Shown here in pieces: positions 6,021 through 9,096 of a stretch of 9,096 nucleotides of DNA. The DNA comes from Chlamydiota bacterium (GTDB lineage Bacteria > Chlamydiota > Chlamydiia > Chlamydiales > SM23-39), in the NCBI GenBank assembly GCA_027459365.1, contig DAIDIM010000017.1, forward strand, positions 1 through 9,096, given 5' to 3'. How positions within the stretch are numbered: position 1 is the stretch's first letter; every line of letters starts with the position of its first letter. The notes beneath the pieces were generated by a model. The model did no database searches. It saw nothing but the letters and a program-made list of their open reading frames with translations, and was not told where the DNA came from. Made by a program: the position numbers and the translations under genes.

Positions 6021-7430
6021 TCAGCAAATAACTGTATTGGATTTGATCGCTTTCTTAAATGATCTGCCAAGATAAACTGCGACAATCAACCAGAAAGCAA
6101 GAAGAGGGAAGCAAATCAGACCACTGAGCATCAGATAGTGTCCTTTACCGGTCACTTCGCCAAACATTTTTTGGAACGGGGCAAGGGACATATTGAACAT
6201 CGATCCTGCCTGTTTAGAGGATCTTGATCCAAATGTTTCGATCCAAGCCTGCGCTTTAAATTTCACATCGGGTGTCGTTGGAATATAGAGCTGTTTTAAA
6301 GCAGGTCCATTTAACGCGTAATTAATCGCCTTAGATCCAACCATCAAAACAAAAAGGAATGTGAGGGTATTGAGTGTTAAAAATCCGAAAAGGGCAAACC
6401 CAACAATGATTGGCATCAGTGCAAGTGCCACACCAACCCCTAAAAAGCGTGTGATATTACTAATCCCCAAAAGTAAGCAAAGGAGAGATACAGTGTTTAC
6501 ACTTGAGCCATAAACACTTAGATAATGACTCAACGCTGTTCCTGTATACACTGTGCTTGCAGAAACTTTGAAGTTGAAATCAAAAATCGTTACAACAACC
6601 TCGTAAATGAAGTTCGCTGCAAAGATTGCGAGTAAGTACTTATTCTTTAAGAGAAGCTTTAATCCTTCTAAAAAACCGGGCTCTTGTTTCTTTTCTGTAG
6701 ATGTTTCATTTTTCCCATGAAAAGCAGTGAGAAGGGTTTTCGGCGTCGCTCGTAAAAAGTAGCGGACTAAAGGGACAATGAGAAGGGTCAAAATGCCTAG
6801 AACAAACAATGAGAGGGCATCTGTCGTAAGTCCTATACGATGAGGTAATCCCCCTACAGAATAAGGGAACAAGATCCCGCCTAACTGCCCAATCGCAACA
6901 ACAAGTGGGAACCCCCGCTTCGCAGAGGTAGGTTCTGTTGTGTCTGCTGAAAATGCCCAAAAAAGTGCAACAACTAGAGATCCAAAGCTTTCCACCAAAA
7001 GGTAAAAAAGATATCCAATGACACGGGTAAATCCGATAAAAAATCCACCGCGCTGTGCCATTTCTTCATGAGGAATCTGGACAATGAGCATCACAGCCGC
7101 GAAAACAAGCGCTGTAATCCCATAAAAAACTGGCAAGATCACAAACATCTTCTCGCGAGAGGTCTTTTCAAGAAGCTTTGTATAAAACATGACAAGAGGC
7201 AGTAAGGCAATTACTGAGACCGTTTTTGCATAAGGGAGGTGTAATTTATCCACAAGCTGTATGAATACCGCATCTTTTAAAGGACGGAGAGTCCAATAAA
7301 CTCCAATGATTAAAGCAAAAATAAGACCCATTCTGAGGAATTTCTTAAACTCCTCACGTTCAAAATTCCCGAAATTAAAACGGCAAATGGTTTGAAAAAA
7401 CCCTAAAACGCCGCCGCTTGCTTTAGCCAT
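6021..7430 (-). CDS. TLC-family ATP/ADP or nucleotide transporter
   Basis: The 469-residue integral inner-membrane protein belongs to the TLC (ADP/ATP carrier) family of obligate intracellular bacteria and plastids. Members exchange host ATP for ADP, or import other nucleotides or NAD. About eleven to twelve hydrophobic segments are visible, from residues 33-47 to 432-455. Family signatures are YWTLRPLKDAVFIQLV at 45-60 with Lys52, LVESFGSLVVALFWAF at 145-160 with Glu147, FIYEVVVTIFDFNFK at 274-288 with Glu277, and a Lys-rich loop IPTTPDVKFKAQAWIETFG (383-401) with Lys390/392. These appear to match the charged residues needed for transport in plant and bacterial members. It is somewhat shorter than typical chlamydial Npt1/Npt2 (around 510-540 aa). 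The ATG at 7430 has AGGA at 7442-7439, 8 nt upstream. Which substrate it carries cannot be told from sequence alone. Confidence 0.93.
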   Translation of the reverse strand: MAKASGGVLGFFQTICRFNFGNFEREEFKKFLRMGLIFALIIGVYWTLRPLKDAVFIQLVDKLHLPYAKTVSVIALLPLVMFYTKLLEKTSREKMFVILPVFYGITALVFAAVMLIVQIPHEEMAQRGGFFIGFTRVIGYLFYLLVESFGSLVVALFWAFSADTTEPTSAKRGFPLVVAIGQLGGILFPYSVGGLPHRIGLTTDALSLFVLGILTLLIVPLVRYFLRATPKTLLTAFHGKNETSTEKKQEPGFLEGLKLLLKNKYLLAIFAANFIYEVVVTIFDFNFKVSASTVYTGTALSHYLSVYGSSVNTVSLLCLLLGISNITRFLGVGVALALMPIIVGFALFGFLTLNTLTFLFVLMVGSKAINYALNGPALKQLYIPTTPDVKFKAQAWIETFGSRSSKQAGSMFNMSLAPFQKMFGEVTGKGHYLMLSGLICFPLLAFWLIVAVYLGRSFKKAIKSNTVIC

Positions 7431-7456
7431 ATATTGTTTCCTTTGTATAATCTCGC

Positions 7457-7618
7457 ATACCGAAAGAACTCAAAAATTGGAATTTTGACAAGGAGGCGTC
7501 GCACATTTTGGGTCTGGAGCGAGCGACCATTGCCGTAGGCCCAGGCGCGAGCGAAGACCCAAAATGTGCTGCCAAGCCGACGCTGTCAAAAAAACAATTT
7601 TTGAGATCATTTCGGTAT
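7457..7618. repeat. 162-bp nested palindromic element, probably MITE-like
   Basis: Five nested complementary blocks pair across the element: ATACCGAAA 7457-7465 with 7610-7618; CTCAAAAATTG 7469-7479 with 7595-7605; TTTTGACA 7483-7490 with 7584-7591; GCGTC 7496-7500 with 7579-7583; CACATTTTGGGTCT 7502-7515 with 7555-7568. All are exact. The centre (7516-7554) holds two copies of GCGAGCGA (7519-7526, 7547-7554). The inner part (7491-7583) is about 63% G+C by hand count, well above its surroundings. If the outer TA dinucleotides are a target duplication, the ends read CCGAAA...TTTCGG, as expected for a Tc1/mariner/IS630-type MITE. No transposase is encoded. It fills most of the 315-bp gap between the transporter and the SH2 gene; the rest (7431-7456, 7619-7745) shows no gene. 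Confidence 0.8.
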
Positions 7619-7745
7619 ATACATAGAAGCATGAAATTATGCAATGCCTTGAAACTATGATCCATTCCCGATGTGCCTCTTCGACGATATTCGGGAAATC
7701 AGAATGCCAACAATTAGTCTTGCTCTCCAAGGATGATTAATCTGC

Positions 7746-8375
7746 TCATTCATATGGTCTGTTTGCAATTTCTATACTTTCAACTAATTTTTTGGGCGAC
7801 GGAAAAACGGTATATGAATGAAGATCGGGTTCATCTTGGTAACAAAGCCAACCCCAAGGAACGTTGAGCAGCAAACATTCAGAAAACCTCTTCTCATCCA
7901 CGACAGCCACTAAATAATAGGATAGAATTTCACAATCATATTTTTGTTTCAACATATCAATCATATTGGACACATCATCACAGCTTCGGATTAAATATGT
8001 GCCCACAAGTTGCCCCCGCAGTTTTTCCTCTGCTTGGATTGCCGTCATGCGGCCTTGCCAAGCAGGCAACTTTTCAATCTGCTTTCTTTGATCATCGGCA
8101 TTGATCTTTTCAACCGTTTTTTCAACGACGAATTTCGCAGCTCGTTTATGAATTTCTGCCCCTTCAATCGTATAATGGTTATGGTGTTTGATGAGCTGCA
8201 CCTCTTGCCATTGTATCGATGATTTTTTGCCCTTAAAAGAGCTAATTTCTCGAATCTTTTGCGGAAATCTCATTTCGCCCGTTTCTACATCGAGAAGAAC
8301 TTGATAAGACTGATGTTCTCCTAAATTTGCGATCCCCTCGCGAAATCGACTGAAATTTCTTAATACTTGATCCAT
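7746..8375 (-). CDS. SH2-domain-like protein (putative effector or adaptor)
   Basis: The 209-residue protein (from the ATG at 8375) has a C-terminal region, about residues 103-202, that reads as an SH2 domain, the eukaryotic phosphotyrosine-binding module. PAWQGRMTAIQAEEKL (104-119) fits the opening W-x-G-x-hydrophobic and helix alphaA. GTYLIRS (125-131) fits the FLVRES strand, with Arg130 as the phosphotyrosine-contacting arginine. YYLVAVV (153-159) fits strand betaC, and YTVFPSPKKLVESI (188-201) fits the closing segment before the LVxxY-like helix. Residues 1-100 are mixed beta/alpha and unrecognised. No signal peptide or membrane segment is seen. An in-frame TTG at 8450 would add 25 residues, but it lies upstream of the terminator of the preceding gene, so I prefer 8375; no Shine-Dalgarno is evident there. 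The SH2 call is by pattern only; the FLVR loop and the betaD His are atypical. Confidence 0.7.
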   Translation of the reverse strand: MDQVLRNFSRFREGIANLGEHQSYQVLLDVETGEMRFPQKIREISSFKGKKSSIQWQEVQLIKHHNHYTIEGAEIHKRAAKFVVEKTVEKINADDQRKQIEKLPAWQGRMTAIQAEEKLRGQLVGTYLIRSCDDVSNMIDMLKQKYDCEILSYYLVAVVDEKRFSECLLLNVPWGWLCYQDEPDLHSYTVFPSPKKLVESIEIANRPYE

Positions 8376-8400
8376 AGGAACATATATAATTTTTTTAACA

Positions 8401-8436
8401 AAAAAAAATCGAGCAAACTTTTCAGCCTTGCTCGAT
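8401..8436 (-). terminator. Intrinsic terminator of the histone-like gene
   Basis: On the minus strand an exact 9-bp stem (8436-8428 with 8416-8408; sequence TCGAGCAA paired with TTGCTCGA plus one more A-T pair), with an 11-nt loop, runs directly into a U-tract (8408-8401). It lies about 30 bp after the stop of the histone-like gene and before the chosen start of the SH2 gene, so the two are probably separate transcription units. Confidence 0.85.
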
Positions 8437-8466
8437 CCAATTTTCACCAACGCAATGAAGAGTGAA

Positions 8467-8667
8467 TTACTCTTGAGACATGATCAAAGATGCGATTCCA
8501 GTCTTGCGCGCTTTACGTGATTTAGTAGACTTTCTTCTTGCTGTTCTTTTTCCAGCTCTTTTTGCAGATCTTTTACTGCCTCTTTTAGAACGGCTGCTTG
8601 ATCTTGTTGTTTTACGTGATGATGATTTTTTTGATCTACTTTTTGTTGATTTTCTACGTTTTACCAT
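8467..8667 (-). CDS. Very short histone H1-like / nucleoid-condensing basic protein
   Basis: The 66-residue protein is almost wholly Lys, Arg, Ser, Thr, Ala and Gly from residue 3 to 57, with repeated K/R-S-x-K/R units (RKSTKSRSKK, RKSTKSRKARK); only the last nine residues (GIASLIMSQE region) are hydrophobic or acidic. Its composition resembles the C-terminal tails of chlamydial histone-like proteins HctA and HctB, which compact the chromosome as reticulate bodies become elementary bodies, but it is much shorter than either. DNA binding in the nucleoid is inferred from composition. The start is the ATG at 8667, preceded by AGGAGG with 5-nt spacing; a longer frame to 8712 would read through this ribosome site and is rejected. 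It has its own promoter (8730-8758), a leader hairpin and an intrinsic terminator, so it is a monocistronic, probably highly expressed gene. A ribosome-associated or RNA-binding basic peptide is an alternative. Confidence 0.85.
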   Translation of the reverse strand: MVKRRKSTKSRSKKSSSRKTTRSSSRSKRGSKRSAKRAGKRTARRKSTKSRKARKTGIASLIMSQE

Positions 8668-8672
8668 TTTTT

Positions 8673-8678
8673 CCTCCT
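8673..8678 (-). promoter_or_regulatory. Strong ribosome binding site of the histone-like gene
   Basis: AGGAGG on the minus strand, 5 nt before the ATG at 8667. It is the only full-consensus Shine-Dalgarno found in the window and fixes the start of the 66-residue protein. Confidence 0.9.
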
Positions 8679-8688
8679 TATGGTCTGA

Positions 8689-8719
8689 AGCGAAGGAGCA
8701 TCCACGCTCCACTTCTGCT
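8689..8719 (-). promoter_or_regulatory. Leader hairpin in the 5' UTR of the histone-like gene
   Basis: Three complementary blocks pair around the loop 8700-8705: GAGC 8696-8699 with GCTC 8706-8709, GAAG 8692-8695 with CTTC 8712-8715, and AGC 8689-8691 with GCT 8717-8719, interrupted by small bulges. It lies between the predicted transcription start (about 8723) and the Shine-Dalgarno, so it would be at the 5' end of the mRNA. It could stabilise the message or control translation. Confidence 0.5.
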
Positions 8720-8729
8720 TACAATTATT

Positions 8730-8758
8730 AATATATATTTTTTTATAAATAATTACAA
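8730..8758 (-). promoter_or_regulatory. Sigma70-type promoter for the histone-like gene
   Basis: On the minus strand TTGTAA (8758-8753), a 17-bp A/T-only spacer and TATATT (8735-8730) form a good promoter. The predicted start near 8723 gives a leader of about 55 nt. The surroundings are almost pure A/T, so alternative -10 boxes a few bp away cannot be excluded. I saw no sigma28-type promoter. Confidence 0.6.
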
Positions 8759-8867
8759 ATATTTGAGACACTATAAACTCTTTAATCAGAAATATTAAAA
8801 TTTAAAACAGCTCTCAAAACATATTGTGGAGGCAGTTTTTCATAAAATAAAAAAAGATAAAAAATAA

Positions 8868-8882
8868 AAAAAATGACAAAAA
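8868..8882 (+). repeat. 15-bp direct repeat, copy 1
   Basis: AAAAAATGACAAAAA here is repeated exactly at 9064-9078, about 180 bp away. The 11-bp core AAAATGACAAA also occurs inverted at 9013-9023. The A-rich flanks make chance identity more likely than for an ordinary 15-mer. Confidence 0.55.
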
Positions 8883-9063
8883 GCAGAATGAACTTTCATA
8901 TGTCATTGTTTTTTAGATATTTAATCAAAACAAGAAAATTCTAAACTACTGAACTCCAGCAATTATGGGCGAATCACAAATTAGAGGGAGAAGGCGACGA
9001 TTCTGATTAAAATTTGTCATTTTCAGTCATTTTTCACTTTTTGTCCTGAATAATTTCTAGGTC

Positions 9064-9078
9064 AAAAAATGACAAAAA
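9064..9078 (+). repeat. 15-bp direct repeat, copy 2
   Basis: Exact copy of the 15-mer at 8868-8882. Its left part is also one arm of an imperfect hairpin: 9038-9047 pairs with 9059-9068 (TTTTTG with CAAAAA and CCT with AGG, around one T-T mismatch), with an 11-nt loop. Confidence 0.55.
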
Positions 9079-9096
9079 ACCTTCCCTACCTACATT

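Larger units (their letters stand above)
8759..9096. other. AT-rich intergenic DNA with no gene, holding short ATGACA-type repeats
   Basis: No reading frame with a plausible start, ribosome site or family resemblance is seen on either strand; the longest ATG frame near 8965 ends after 13 codons. The stretch 8840-8882 is a run of A-tracts that may be intrinsically curved. Several ATGACA/TGTCAT motifs occur (8873, 8901, 9015, 9069). It probably contains upstream control sequence of the histone-like gene and of a gene beyond the window. Confidence 0.55.

Noticed and set aside
6706..6960. Minus-strand 84-codon frame inside the transporter
   Set aside because: A frame shadow of the transporter; Cys/Arg-rich low-quality translation without a ribosome site.
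7457..7618. Palindromic element as an integron attC site or an intrinsic terminator
   Set aside because: No attC-type core sites are seen at the ends, no integrase is near, and no U-tract follows a compact GC stem; the TA-flanked nested arms fit a MITE better.
7669..7703. Inverted repeat TTCCCGA/TCGGGAA downstream of the SH2 gene as a terminator
   Set aside because: The loop is long (about 20 nt) and no T-run follows on either strand.
7423..7730. Two minus-strand frames of 80 and 86 codons across the palindromic element
   Set aside because: Both read through the inverted repeat, have no ribosome site and look like chance frames through a structured repeat.
8376..8450. TTG-started N-terminal extension of the SH2-like protein by 25 residues
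   Set aside because: The extension reads through the intrinsic terminator hairpin of the upstream gene and is Lys/Phe-rich from the T-tract; the ATG at 8375 is cleaner.
8668..8712. 15-residue N-terminal extension of the histone-like protein
   Set aside because: It would encode the leader hairpin and the AGGAGG ribosome site itself.
8480..8798. Plus-strand frames of 66-83 codons opposite the histone-like gene
   Set aside because: Leu/Asp-rich translations are the expected antisense shadow of a Lys/Arg/Ser-rich gene; the minus strand has promoter, Shine-Dalgarno and terminator.
1..9096. tRNA, rRNA, CRISPR array or transposase gene
   Set aside because: No cloverleaf-like sequence, regularly spaced repeat array or transposase motif was found on reading both strands.

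Overview
The window looks like host-associated accessory DNA from a chlamydia-like bacterium (phylum Chlamydiota, probably outside Chlamydiaceae). This is inferred from three genes together: a TLC-type nucleotide transporter, used by obligate intracellular bacteria to take ATP or nucleotides from the host; a very short Arg/Lys/Ser-rich protein resembling chlamydial histone H1-like proteins, placed behind a strong promoter and Shine-Dalgarno; and several proteins that look like host-directed effectors. The DNA is AT-rich, and nearly every gene is on the minus strand.

Layout: (1) 1-169, minus, the start of a small protein with one hydrophobic segment, cut by the window edge, with a near-ideal promoter. 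(2) 300-1526, minus, a Y-family translesion DNA polymerase with its catalytic residues and a beta-clamp-binding motif. (3) 1565-2443, plus, divergent from the polymerase by only 38 bp: a stand-alone protein resembling the phosphodiesterase (PDE) domain of Legionella SidE effectors. (4) 2412-4010 and 4299-5822, minus: two paralogous proteins of about 500 residues that I do not recognise. (5) 6021-7430, minus, the TLC-family nucleotide transporter. (6) 7457-7618, a 162-bp nested palindromic element with a GC-rich core, probably a MITE-like repeat. (7) 7746-8375, minus, a protein whose C-terminal half reads as an SH2 domain. (8) 8467-8667, minus, the histone-like protein, with promoter, 5' UTR hairpin, strong RBS and intrinsic terminator. 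(9) 8759-9096, AT-rich non-coding DNA with short repeats.

The most informative structure is the duplication in region 4. The second paralog carries at its 3' end a 26-codon relic of the SidE-like PDE gene, fused to it tail-to-tail with the same 32-nt overlap as the intact pair. The ancestral unit was therefore a convergent pair, PDE gene plus unknown gene. It was duplicated in tandem, and one PDE copy was then lost while both partner genes were kept. This ties the unknown family to the PDE gene by history and suggests, without proving it, that they act in the same host-directed process.

Taken together, a SidE-type PDE (chemistry used elsewhere on phosphoribosyl-ubiquitin), an SH2 domain (binds phosphotyrosine, a eukaryotic signal), a nucleotide transporter and two unknown paralogs with low-complexity N-termini suggest an intracellular lifestyle and host manipulation. 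Secretion is inferred; no signal sequence proves it.
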